The notes under the pieces: model-generated
What the model saw: only the letters and a program-made list of their open reading frames with translations
Database searches by the model: none
Told to the model about the DNA's origin: nothing
Part shown: piece by piece, positions 55,101-63,440 of the stretch
How the letters are laid out: each line of letters begins with the position of its first letter
Numbering within the stretch: the stretch's first letter is position 1
Program-made: the position numbers and the translations under genes
Assembly: GCF_905475395.1 (NCBI RefSeq)
Contig: NC_058337.1
Coordinates: forward strand, 8,544,983-8,608,982
Length of the DNA: 64,000 bases
Reading direction: 5' to 3'
From: Chrysoperla carnea
Taxonomy: Eukaryota; Arthropoda; Insecta; Neuroptera; Chrysopidae

Positions 55101-57782
55101 TTCAGTTCTCTTAAAAATAAAAAAATTTTCCAGATCCTAAAAAAACTCGCCAATTCCACTTACCTAAAACGGGAAAATATAATTAACGATATAATCAAAG
55201 CTGCCAATGAAATCGTAAGGCCAACCATTTCTAGGATACGTGTCCGCCAGGCAATATCCAATTTATACTATAACAAAAAATTACTTACTTAATTATTTTG
55301 TATTAATAAATGTAACGTTTAGAATTTATACTTCTCTGGCAGCTAAACCACCTGAATCTAATTTGTTAAGTAGATCTTGAATTTCAGGTAGAAAACATAT
55401 GTTGTAATGAGTATAGCCACTAGGTCGGGATGTATCATTCGGAGTTATTCCTTCCCACGTACCGTCTATACTGCATCTCTTGTATACCAATTCTGTCACA
55501 AAACAAATACATATATTTTTATTCTTCGAAATTTTTAAAAACACGACCTTAATCTCTTAAAATTAAGAGAAACAAATTCCATAAACTTTCCCTTTAAACT
55601 TGTACTTTTGCAAATGACGTTAGTACAATAAAATAAAGGGGGGGGGGGTTTAAACTCCTTTTTTGGGGCTTTAAAAAATTTGTTTTAGACAAATTTTTGC
55701 CCCTTACCTAAAATAAGCTCAATGACAATCGCATAAAGATTACATACGGCTGGCAGATATTTCAATCTCCCCTCACTTCCTCCCCCTAAACGACCGAAAA
55801 TGGGTAACAAGGTTTGATTGATATTAGTCGGGAAGGGAAGGGGGATATACCTGCTAGCAGTACGTAACATTTGTTCGGTCGTTAGGGAACTTATTTGGAA
55901 AGAAACAGAAACATCGACTGAGAGAGAGAAGAGAATTAGAGTTCTTGAATTTTTAAGGCGCCATATAGGAGATAAATAGCAGTTTTTAACAAACAAATTA
56001 CACTTAACTTAATAATATAGGGAGAAGATACCAGATATTATTGAAACATACCATTTTTTAACCCCCGAACCAAAAAAGGCCTGTGTGTCTGTGACATCGT
56101 AGCGCCTAAACGAATGAACCGATTTGAATTGCTTTGTTTTGATAGAAAGGTAATTTAATGGGGAGTGTTATTAGCTATGTTTCAAGTGCGAGTTTAGGGT
56201 TTAGTACCTAGTCGGAACAACCAAAAAATAAGCAATGCTCCTCAAAATCAGATCAGTTTAAGAAGGCTTTAAGGAAAAAGGTAATTTAATGGAGAGTGTT
56301 CTTAGGTACGTTTCAAGTGCAAGTTTAGAGCTCCGCACCCGACTTTTTTTTTAAATTTTGTTTTCTTGTTAAGTCCAATTTAAAAAGGATGAGAAGTTTT
56401 TAGTATATTTTCACCTCTTCGTAACACGTTATTATCTAATCTAATATTATTAAAGTATTATTAAATTATACTTACTCGTTGTGTCACTGCCTTGAATTGG
56501 AGGACATTTTTGACTCGTTGTTGTACCAGCTTTGGTCGGAGGCCAACATAATATTCGATCGTATGTCCAATTGCAAAATAAATCTTTAAATAAACAACAA
56601 TTAACTATAAAGAATGTACCATAAAAAATATTCAAAATTTCGTAATGGAATCAATGCTAATTAACGATAGGTACAATATAGACTAGGTGTGCCAGGGTTT
56701 ATCCTGGCAGAAATAATTACAAGTATTTTACACTTTTATCTATTTATTACAGCTCTTATCGTGGCACAAAGGTCTGTCACATCAATTTTTAATAAATAAA
56801 GAAAATAAAATTTTTTTCTTTTCGAGGATTTTTTTTTTTTTAATTTGTTTGTTTTGAGTTTTACTTTCGAAATATGTCGGTGTGACATCTCAAAACTTGA
56901 CCAAAATATCTGTCAGACCAGTAAAAAATAAAAATAAATAAAATTGCAAAAAAATATTTCTGTCAGGATAAACCTAGTACACCTAGTCTATATTGTACCT
57001 ATCGTTAAATAGCATTGATTCCATTACGAAATTTTGAAATCCGTTTGAGTGCACTTTTACTGTCAAGGACTATATATAGTATGTTTAGCAAAACCGAATA
57101 GGGAATATTCATGAAATTTAATAATAACGAGTGTAAATTTTGTGTTATAAATTCATTTTTTTAAAGTGTAAATTATACATTGAACTGTCACCAATTGACA
57201 GATCACGTACTTATACGTCATCAACAGAGAGCGCCGAAAAACTGTGTTTAAATATCTCAAAATTATAATGCATTTTAAATATTTTTTTACACTTAAATAC
57301 ACCATTTTTAAGCAGTATTTATATTTTTTACTTTGTTATAACGGTGTAAACAATGAATTAAAAATATTAAAAAATACATGAATATTCCCTATTATTTTGA
57401 GCTAAGCTATATGTAGTAGAGCCTTTTAGACCCAGTACGATGATTGTTTTCGAAATTTTCATAAAACTTTAAGTGGAAACTTCGTTTTATCAAAAAACTG
57501 ACACTCTTGGTTATACTTCAAACTTCCATAGTTTTTCCTATTGCGGCGAAAGAAAATTGTTTCAAGATATAATGTCATTGGTATAAATCCTCCCGTCCGT
57601 TACAGTCCTCCCGTCTTGCCTCTCAAAAATCATTTTTTCTTGCCTTAAAAATTCTCATAATGAATATAATTACCTGCAGATGATGGTATACGATGTTCGT
57701 ACTTTTTCAAACACTCTTCGGCCATCACATCATTTCCATTGATTAAATTTTTATTGGAATATGAAATTAAGCTATTTCCCAT
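37988..57782 (-). CDS. Pdfr: Pigment-dispersing factor receptor (class B GPCR, 10 exons)
   Basis: Exons in coding order: 57674-57782, 56476-56583, 55332-55492, 55164-55267, 54371-54518, 52732-52949, 48839-48908, 47941-48026, 39265-39451, 37988-38170. All junctions are GT-AG and in phase; 457 residues. The extracellular domain has exactly the six cysteines of the secretin-family hormone-binding fold (24, 40, 49, 63, 79, 105), with CNWTYDRILCWPPT and GTWEG. The helices carry KNLFLAMVVQVIIRLTLYVD (TM2), MFMWMFVEGLYLHN (TM3), Cys214 and Cys284-Trp285 for the loop disulfide, WILEGPRL (TM5) and SFQGFFISSIYCFCNGEV (TM7/helix 8). These match insect PDF receptors more closely than DH31, DH44 or other class B receptors I know. 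It would couple to Gs/cAMP in clock neurons. No N-terminal signal peptide is evident. The C-tail is short compared with Drosophila, so a further exon may be missed. Confidence 0.9.
38405..38600 (-). mobile_element. SINE copy, 3'-truncated
   Basis: Same family as 15064-15362: AGGCTGAGTGCACCTCCTTC, CATATACCATGCACTACACC and a better-preserved B box (GGGATTCGAACCC on the plus strand) near 38543-38556. The shared LINE-like tail is missing. It lies in Pdfr intron 9. Confidence 0.75.
39265..39451 (-). CDS. Pdfr: Pdfr exon 9 (TM6-TM7)
   Basis: Residues 336-397: KAVRAALVLLPLLGIANIL (TM6), DKAVWEFALWSYTTHFITS, FQGFFISSIYCFCNGE (TM7, start of helix 8). Preceded by the gene's largest intron (39452-47940, 8.5 kb). 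Confidence 0.93.
39723..39753. repeat. (TA)n microsatellite
   Basis: About 30 bases of TA repeats in Pdfr intron 8. Confidence 0.9.
40108..40151. repeat. (TA)n microsatellite
   Basis: About 40 bases of TA repeats in Pdfr intron 8. Confidence 0.9.
40600..42195 (+). mobile_element. Broken Jockey-like LINE, internally deleted
   Basis: ORF1 is spread over at least three frames: 40623-40730 (MEGLSSKSQQETKMNYTKAI), about 40740-41200 (RTGRLILSNVPSIIPQNI, YQHILSFRRQLYIKPEDI) and 41184-41864, which carries the zinc knuckle CFICKEEGHLAKSC. It has at least two shifts. Next comes only the first part of ORF2 (41905-42035: MRFLQWNLNGFYAKYENLQ, CICLQET, the endonuclease start). Then the sequence jumps to a 3' tail ending in TAAATAAATAAATAATAAT. 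Nearly all of the endonuclease and the whole reverse transcriptase are deleted. The ORF1 arrangement (RNA-binding fold, then zinc knuckle) is that of the Jockey clade. It lies in Pdfr intron 8, same-strand orientation opposite to the gene. Confidence 0.75.
42195..42320 (+). repeat. Short interspersed repeat (copy of 4135-4268)
   Basis: TTAATCGAACAACTCCCCCTAAAATTTTCAG-like text through CATATAAAAAAAATG to TTCATACATCCTTAA follows directly after the LINE tail. Confidence 0.5.
42730..42895. repeat. GC-rich CCTCG/CGAGG-rich island
   Basis: In an otherwise AT-rich region this segment carries many CCTCG or CGAGG pentamers in both orientations (GGTACGAGGCGAAGCGAG, CACCTCGCATCGCCTCGC, CGTCTCGGCATCGGCCTCGG). 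It is partly self-complementary. It lies directly before the RNase H LINE fragment. Confidence 0.6.
42895..43160 (+). mobile_element. RNase H LINE, 3' fragment A
   Basis: Carries the last part of the LINE ORF2 frame (CTGCAGGAGCTGTCACAGTG, then CATGGAGTAGTGGCCGGG) and the 3' end GGTCTAAGTGTGTCCCACCC...CTAACCTAAC. It is joined at 43161 directly to the body of a second copy, a head-to-tail arrangement. Confidence 0.7.
43161..44378 (+). mobile_element. RNase H LINE, ORF2 C-terminal half and 3' end
   Basis: Frames 43166-43474, 43462-43671 and 43866-44168 together read as the end of a LINE ORF2: the post-RT region (LVWWTALEKGINQKVLGKIQ, RLASMLISGCLRTTPSKAL), then an RNase H domain (SVYQWEVMAILEVC, IADSQAALKSF, VWVQGHRDIPGNCEADELAR), then a Cys/His tail (CRSCHSGEEEE). 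Several frame changes show it is dead. RNase H places it near LOA, I or related clades. It ends with CTAACCTAACCTAACCTA. In Pdfr intron 8, antisense to the gene. Confidence 0.8.
45040..45434. mobile_element. Foldback element 4
   Basis: Arms of about 185 bp: AAAAAACTGTTTTTATTTTTTC against GAAAAAATAAAAACAGTTTTTT, and GGGAAACGAAAACGCCCGAC against GTCGGGCGTTTTCGTTTCCC. The centre is GTATACAGTGTATAC. Related to the fragment at 1-150. In Pdfr intron 8. Confidence 0.8.
45440..46020. mobile_element. MITE family C, long copy
   Basis: Ends GAGAATATTCATG and CATGAATATTCCC are inverted; TA flanks each side. The part from about 45751 is almost identical to 57121-57389. The internal region at 45460-45740 is absent from the 57-kb copy. 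In Pdfr intron 8. Confidence 0.75.
46336..46675. mobile_element. Palindromic MITE, copy 2
   Basis: Close relative of 36030-36347: CATTTTCAACTTTGATGATG, ATAACTTCATGCATGTAGAC, then mirrored, ending CTCATACATCCTTAAAT. The text at 46021-46060 (TTAAGGATGTATGAGCAT) is another inverted end. Confidence 0.7.
47087..47330 (-). mobile_element. RNase H LINE fragment B (minus strand)
   Basis: Reverse-complement match to 44060-44300 (GGGTTGGCCCATCC, CTACTGCAGGAGCTGTCACAG). It interrupts text also found whole at 10885-10935: left part ACAATTAAATGTATGGAACACG and right part GAAGGTGGATACGTTGAGAC. The LINE's true 3' tail is missing. In Pdfr intron 8. Confidence 0.75.
47463..47665 (-). repeat. Repeat family B partial copy
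   Basis: CAGCTCGATATCTTTTTTCG to ATATACATGGTATAA, matching 12180-12387. In Pdfr intron 8 close to exon 8. Confidence 0.65.
47941..48026 (-). CDS. Pdfr: Pdfr exon 8 (TM5 end, intracellular loop 3)
   Basis: Residues 307-334: LNFLFLLNIIRVLVVKLRQS then RSSETEQV, the G-protein-contacting third loop. Acceptor CAACAG, donor GTAAGT. Confidence 0.92.
48839..48908 (-). CDS. Pdfr: Pdfr exon 7 (extracellular loop 2, TM5 start)
   Basis: Small 70-base exon: SCWYGYNLMPYFWILEGPRL then TVIL. Cys284-Trp285 is the class B loop 2 signature. Acceptor TTTTACAG, donor GTATGT. Confidence 0.92.
48950..49440. mobile_element. MITE family D, copy 1
   Basis: TAACGATAGGTAGAATATGG at the left is mirrored by CCATATTGTGCCTATCGTTA at the right, enclosing GACAGAAATATTTT and its mirror. 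Same family as 56632-57037 and the fragment at 37765-37870. It lies just upstream of Pdfr exon 7. Confidence 0.7.
50811..50945 (+). repeat. Repeat family B partial copy
   Basis: TTTTATACCATGTATATATG to CACCTAATTAGTCCATTTCC; ends after CCGTCCGTCCGTG. In Pdfr intron 6. Confidence 0.65.
51323..51855 (+). mobile_element. Repeat family B, near-complete copy
   Basis: Runs from TTTTTATACCATGTATATGA to TTGTTTTCACTTGTTT, about 530 bp, and is the best reference copy in the window. No coding content. In Pdfr intron 6. Confidence 0.65.
52518..52543 (+). repeat. (CA)n microsatellite
   Basis: About 26 bases of CA dinucleotides following CGTACGTA. Confidence 0.9.
52732..52949 (-). CDS. Pdfr: Pdfr exon 6 (TM3-TM4)
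   Basis: Residues 211-282: PYLCEGCYVLLEYARTAMF, MWMFVEGLYLHN, VFQEHSYYVAYSLLGWGAP. Cys214 is the TM3 cysteine that pairs with extracellular loop 2. Donor GTCAGT. Confidence 0.93.
53490..54175 (+). repeat. tRNA-like head plus foldback-ended repeat
   Basis: 53497-53590 resembles a serine/leucine-type tRNA (CAGTGGCCGAGCGAGTAAA and GCGGGTTCGTATTCAGG) with a degenerate B box. Then 53610-54010 matches 6990-7500, and 54035-54175 is an inverted copy of 53880-54005 (GATCCCCCGACTGTAATGAC mirrored). Probably a tRNA-derived SINE next to, or fused with, a small foldback. In Pdfr intron 5. Confidence 0.55.
54371..54518 (-). CDS. Pdfr: Pdfr exon 5 (loop 1, TM2)
   Basis: Residues 162-210: LRNNRTRIHKNLF, TM2 and extracellular loop 1, ending RVGIENT. 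Donor GTTTGT. Confidence 0.92.
55164..55267 (-). CDS. Pdfr: Pdfr exon 4 (TM1)
   Basis: Residues 127-160: AWRTRILEMVGLTISLAALI continuing into IISLIIFSRF. Acceptor TTATAG, donor GTAAGT. Confidence 0.92.
55332..55492 (-). CDS. Pdfr: Pdfr exon 3 (ectodomain end)
   Basis: Residues 74-126: YKRCSIDGTWEG, an N-glycosylation site NDTS, SGYTHYNICF with the sixth cysteine, then the stalk. Donor GTATAA. Confidence 0.9.
56476..56583 (-). CDS. Pdfr: Pdfr exon 2 (ectodomain core)
   Basis: Residues 38-72 with LFCNWTYDRILCWPPTKAGT: Cys40, Asp45, Cys49, Trp50 and the double proline, then Cys63. These are the secretin-family hormone-binding landmarks. Donor GTAAGT. Confidence 0.92.
56632..57037. mobile_element. 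MITE family D, copy 2
   Basis: Long terminal inverted repeats: CAAAATTTCGTAATGGAATC at the left and GATTCCATTACGAAATTTTG at the right, continuing inward with AACGATAGGTACAATAT and its mirror. In Pdfr intron 1. Confidence 0.78.
57101..57389. mobile_element. MITE family C, short copy
   Basis: TIR GGGAATATTCATG/CATGAATATTCCC flanked by TA on both sides. Almost identical to the last 270 bases of 45440-46020, so it is an internal-deletion relative. In Pdfr intron 1. Confidence 0.8.
57674..57782 (-). CDS. Pdfr: Pdfr exon 1 (start, first Cys of ectodomain)
   Basis: Residues 1-36 from ATG at 57782; MAEECLKKYEH holds Cys24, the first ectodomain cysteine. An in-frame TAA lies about 30 bases upstream, so the ATG cannot be extended within this exon. 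Donor GTAATT. A signal-peptide-coding upstream exon is not excluded. Confidence 0.8.
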
Positions 57783-59435
57783 TTTCAAAATATAACAATA
57801 CAATTACACTTTTAAATGAAAATAATAATTGTTCGTAATACATTTGCTTAATTGAAATAAATGTACAATTTATCATTTTTTTGAAAATAAATAAAAATTT
57901 ATATTGACAATGAGATCTTTTCATTTCATAATAAAATCATATCTTCTTCAATAATTTTATTAATGAATTAAATATGATGTACGATATTTATAAATAATTT
58001 TATACAAAATTATTTATTATTCACATGTTGACTGTAGACGAAATGAATCTGTAACAAAAGAAAATAATTATAAATGATATTATACTTACACTGAAATAAA
58101 ATTCTTAACATAAACCGATGTTGTCTCAAGTTTAAATATGGCGAATGGAGCCACGAATATGATACAACTACCGTACGGGTTTGAGTGGTGAAGTTGACAC
58201 AAACGCATGAGGTGTTTTGATGAAAGTAATATATTGTCTAATAAATTTCAAGTATTGTTGTTTTGAAATGCTATATAGTTTTAAACAATTTTTTTGATTG
58301 GTTCTACCACTTATAAATATAATGACAAAATACTGATGTGATTGTCAAAATCACATGAGGAGATTTATTAGGTTTATTAATAGAAATTTAGATTTCTTCG
58401 AGCCAGATTTTCTTTTTTCGAAAAAAATGGCAATTTTTGGAGAGCAGTATCTCGATAAGTATTGAGCTTACAGAACTGGTTCTGATCTCAAATTATAGCA
58501 ATTTCCTTTCTTTTTTAAAAACTTATAGAAAATATTTTCTAAAAAAACACATATGAAAAAATCAGAGCTAGCCGTTTTCTAGCGATTTTAGCGATTTTTA
58601 GTGTAAAAGTACCTAGGCTTGTACCTAGTAATATATAAATAAAAAAAAAAAAAATAATATGATTGATAATTTAATTGCTATTGACAACGTGCATGAGTTT
58701 TGTAACAGCCATGGTTACGATACACTACTTTCTTCATATATGGATGGATATATAATTTTGTGGATTATATATTGCACTTTAGCGAACCTTCTTAAAAATG
58801 CTCCTAGAACACCAAGTAAAAACCAAATTAATGCATTTTTTACGTAGACTACGAATCCATTGCCGGAGCTGGTGAAAAATTAACAGTTTTTCTTTAATTA
58901 ACGAAAATCATAAGTTTGCACTGTCAATAACATTAAAAATTATTTTTCGTACTTAACAATGAATAAATGAATTAAATTAGTTAAAATAGGTTATTAATAA
59001 TATTATTTAATATTAAATATGCTTAAAATGTACAAAAAATGATGTTAATCGTGAATCGCGTTAAGATGTCCATTATTAAAGCACCTTGAATTATCTGATA
59101 TACAGGTTAGCCGTGCCTCTAATGGGGTCGGGTTAGCACAGGTCTGCGTGTTTTAAGCCCTTAAGTTACCCTGTGACCAATTTTTTTCACAATTTCTAAA
59201 GCAACAAATTTAATTAATTGTAATTTTTCAATAATTTTTATTTTGACACTTCCTATACTATTTCGGTACATGTAAGTAGTCATATTTTAAATAAAACGCA
59301 TGATTTATTGTAATTTTTTTTTAAATGAAAGCGCTGCAGTCGGTTTGGCTACCCTCTCCACCTACTATGCTCCTTGCCAATAGTAAAGATCAACATTCAA
59401 ACTCTGATCATTTCATTTAAATATAGCAGGCTACT
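57783..59435. other. Pdfr 5' flank, no gene seen
   Basis: Presumed promoter and 5' UTR region of Pdfr; no core promoter can be named with confidence. The block around 58830-58905 matches 18855-18925 (unknown repeat). Confidence 0.4.
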
Positions 59436-59926
59436 TTAATACATAGTATAAAACAAAGTCGCTTTCTCTGTCCCTATGTCCTTATGTCCCTTTGTATGCT
59501 TAAATCTTTGAAACTACGCAACGGATTTTGATGCGGTTTTTTTTTAATAGATAGAGTGATTCAAGAGGAAGGTTTTTATGTATCATACATCCATATCATA
59601 GTAGAGTAAGGGGTTGAAATAGGGGTTGAAACGGATATGCTTCAAAAACTAAAAAAGTTGTACATCGATTAAGCTCAAATATTGACACGATATACAACCA
59701 GCTTCAAAGATCTATTGTTTTTATCTACTTTTAACCTTCGGAGGGTAGAAAGGTGTAGCGAGAAAGTGGGAAGGAATTATCGAATATTTACAAATATACC
59801 TAAGTGGGGTATCAAATAAAAGAGCATGACGTGTACATTACAAAACTGTTATCCCACGCAAGGAAATGTGGAGGGAGGGGTGCAAGTGGGGGTGTTGCCC
59901 AGCAAAGCGGGTAGTTCACAGCTAGT
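59436..59926 (+). mobile_element. Helitron-like element, plus copy of inverted pair
   Basis: Begins about AAACAAAGTCGCTTTCTCTG and ends AGCGGGTAGTTCACAGCTAG. The last 60 bases match the end of the element at 8450-8820. No open frame. Confidence 0.5.
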
Positions 59927-60304
59927 ATATAATAATTAAACATAATACATTGTGAGATATGCCTAAACACTTGGTATTATGGTATTAATAGCTACATCAA
60001 AACGGAAAAGAATCATCTTACGCCATTAAAAATTCGCATATATTTGACTGTATTCTATTGAGTTGTGGTCTTGCCGTGATACATAGCTGTATTATTCTAC
60101 TTGAAAGAAGAATAGTTTAGTGGTTATAAGTTTATTATAATACAAAGTTTACCGAATGGAAGAACAATGTGCATTAATTAATTATACTGTTGCTGTATGA
60201 TCTAGGTAGGTAATTAATTAATCAACAATTTTCAATGTAGAAACAAAGCATCATAAATTCCATTAATAACAAATTATCAATAACTAAATGATAATGAAGC
60301 AAGA

Positions 60305-60308
60305 TATA

Positions 60309-60390
<82 letters not shown>
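60305..60390. repeat. (TA)n microsatellite between inverted copies
   Basis: About 85 bases of TA with one TATGTATA interruption near the left edge. Confidence 0.95.
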
Positions 60391-60391
<1 letters not shown>

Positions 60392-60490
60392 CAATTACAA
60401 AACATCAAGAGCTGCAGGGAAATAGTAAAAAAACAATTAAATCAAATCTGCACTACTAGTAATTAAATTCCTGAATCAAAATATATCTAT

Positions 60491-60974
60491 ACTAGCTGTG
60501 AACTAAACGCTTTGCTGGGCAACATCCCCACTTGCACCCCTCCCTCCACATTTCCTTGCGTGGGATAACAGTTTTGTAATGTACTCGTCATGCTCTTTTA
60601 TTTGATACCCCACTTAGGTATATTTCTAAATATTCGATAATTCCCACTTTCTCGCTACACCTTTCTACCCTCCGAAGGTTAAAAGTAGATAAAAACAATA
60701 GATCTTTGAAGCTGGTTGTATATCGTGTCAATATTTGAGCTTAATCGATGCACAACTTTTTTATTTTTTGAAGCATATCCCTTTCAACCCCTATTTCAAC
60801 CCCTTACTCTACTATAATATGGATGTATTATACATAAAAACCTTCCTCTTAAATCACTCTATCTATTAAAAAAAATCCAAATCAAAATCCGTTGCGTAGT
60901 TTCAAAGATTTAAGCGTACATAGGGACATAGGGACATAGGGACAGAAAAAGCGACTTTGTTTTATAATATTTAG
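60491..60974 (-). mobile_element. Helitron-like element, minus copy of inverted pair
   Basis: Reverse complement of 59436-59926 with high similarity throughout (CTAGCTGTGAACTAAACGC, CCTTGCGTGGGATAACAG, CCCTATTTCAACCCCTTAC). The pair could form a stem of nearly 490 bp across a 560-bp spacer. Confidence 0.55.
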
Positions 60975-61850
60975 TGATGATTTCCATGTAGTCTTTTCAT
61001 ATCTAACTAACGACGCCCAGTCCAAACCGTTAAGATGATCAATAAGATTTCCAACACTTAATTCTTCTTTACCGAAGCAGGATGCTCTAATTTGTCGCAA
61101 GGTGGGTCAGATACAAATAAAATGGAATATATCTTCCTCAACATTTTTATTGCATAAGGAGGATAATTTTATTTCCTTGTTGAATCTGTATTTGTTTAAA
61201 TACAGCAACTCTTCTCTCATCTTAAATGCCCAGCTTGTAGAATTCGAGTTCAGCTCGTTTACATAATTGTTACAGCTTAATTGTTTGTACAGTGAGTTAA
61301 TATGGACGTCGTTATTCAGTAAATCTGCTAGGTTTATATGATATACATTACAAATACAACCCCATTCCAGATAGAAATAATTTTCTGAATTATTCTTTTA
61401 GATAAAATATGTGGCAATCTATTCTCCGGAAGATGCAAACATTTTGTTATGTACTTTAAGTGCAGCTTCAAAGTGAAAATAAAGTTCGGTTGGGTATTTG
61501 TTTCAAAGTAAAGCATTTACTCCGGTACATTTTCAAGTAAATTCAGATATCACTTGATAAAGGAGATTCAATGCTGTTGTTATACTGATTGCCCCAAATC
61601 TGTGGCCCGTACGTGTGAATAGATCGAGATACCACTCGGTTTATTTCAAACTTTTTTAAGGATGCGATATCTTTGTTCAGTGTTATCCTTGCGAATGCAT
61701 TAAGTGGTGCTAGCTTAGCTGTAGTAGCTCTATCTTTAAAGTGATTCTCTAAGGACAGTTTTGAGCTAAGTGTTTATAGGTATTTACAACTTCAATAGTT
61801 TTTGCATTTCCAAGTTTCATCCCTCGCAAGGTTTCCATAAATAATTATAA
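60975..61850 (-). mobile_element. LINE ORF2 fragment (post-RT region)
   Basis: Minus-strand frames read like the end of a LINE ORF2: KLAPLNAFARITLNKDIASL, IHTYGPQIWGNQYNN, LHLKYITKCLHLPENRLPH, EEDIFHFICI then PTLRQIRASCFGKEELSVGN. Frames change several times and an in-frame stop breaks the last domain, so it is dead. No endonuclease or YxDD segment is left. Clade not assigned; Jockey/CR1-like tails look similar. Confidence 0.6.
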
Positions 61851-62459
61851 TTTAAATACTTGAAAAACGAGAATATTGGCTTGCTAGCATGTTACTTTTG
61901 TCATTTGAAAATTATGCATTTAAATATTCAATGTCAGCGCATATTATTAGCTTTAAATTACGAAACAAATTTTCATGAATAAATTATAATGTATGGACAC
62001 AGATGAATATATTACGTATTTATTTATTGTATGTACAGATTGCAAATAGAAAACTAATTCAAAAAAATATTTATCGGTGGTACCAGAATGGTTAACTGCT
62101 TTATTTATTACAAAATGAACTCCCCGCTTTATGTTTCTATCTATTGCCCTAAAATGGATGGCATCAAAATATTCCATACAAATATTTTATCTAGGTCCAT
62201 GACTGATCGGCGAATTTTAAAGCTTGATATTCTTATAAAAAACGAATGTGTGCATAAATACTTTATCTAAAACTTTAGCTTGAAAGTACTACCACCTCTT
62301 TACAGAGGATGTAATCATAGCACTACTTCTTCAAAGTCACTTTAGTGTGTATACTACCTACGTGCAATGGCTGATTTCGGGTGCCGAAAGCTATGTTCTA
62401 CTCAATTTAAAATTTAATAAAATTCATATAATCGAAGCAATAAAACCGAAAAAAACTAC

Positions 62460-63440
62460 CTGACTGCACTGAAAAAATTTGCCTGAGTGTACTCAATAAA
62501 CTCAAATTCATGCGAACGTTTTGTTTTCGATATATAAGCGTTTGAAAAAAATAAGTTTGGCTTTTTGCAGAAAATTCGTTTTTCAGGCAAATAAATACTA
62601 TTTTGTGGTTCTGGTCAAAAATTTGATTTGAAATTAATATGATTTTATAACTTGGAATATTTTAAAATTTTGACTTTTCACATTTTTTACCTAACTGCAC
62701 TGTTTTCAATATATAAGGGTTTGAAAAAAAGTAAGTTTTGCCGAAAATTCGTTATAAACAAAAATAAAGATTATTTTGTGGTTCTGGTAAAAAAGACTTG
62801 AAAACCATGTGATATTATATTTTGGGCGATTCTAAACACTTTTCGACTTTTAAAATATTTTACCACACCGCTCTTGATATAAAAGCGTTTGAAAAAAATG
62901 CATATGTAGCCTCAATTTCAGCAATACATAAAAAATTTATTTTTTTGAGCTTATTAATCACCTTTTTTTCAAACGCTTATATATCAAAAACGTTAAGGAC
63001 AGGTAAAAAATGCCAAAAAGCAAAAAGTATTTAGAAGAGTCCAAGATATAATTTCTTACGGTTTTAAAATCAAATTTTCGACCAAAACCACAAAATAATT
63101 TTTATTTTCGAAAAAATCCCGTACTTTTTTTCAAGCGCTTATATATTTCAAATAAAAATTTTAACGCATACTTATTTTTCAAAAGCTTTTATATCGAAAA
63201 CGGTGTGGTTTGGTAAAAATTTACAAGAGTCAAAAAATAGTCGAATCGTCCAAAATACAACATCTTATAGCTTTCCAATTATAACTTCTACCGGAACCTC
63301 AAAATAATATTTATAATCGTCAATTCACATTCCGGAAAAATCCACTTTTGTTTGCATATTTTAAAAGCATATATCTCGAAAACGGTGGCATTGGGAAAAA
63401 AATGCCAGGAGTCAAATATAAAATCCAATAGTTTTTTCTA
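62460..63440. repeat. Diverged tandem and inverted repeat cluster
   Basis: A core ATATATAAGCGTTTGAAAAAA appears at about 62531, 62715 and 62878, each followed about 70 bases later by TTTTGTGGTTCTGGT. It then appears inverted (TTTTTTCAAACGCTTATATAT) at about 62965, 63128, 63178 and 63360. Spacing is about 160-190 bases. No gene; class unknown. Confidence 0.65.

Noticed and set aside
62460-63440. CRISPR-like or regularly spaced array
   Set aside because: Units are diverged, change orientation and lie in an insect genome; no spacer logic.
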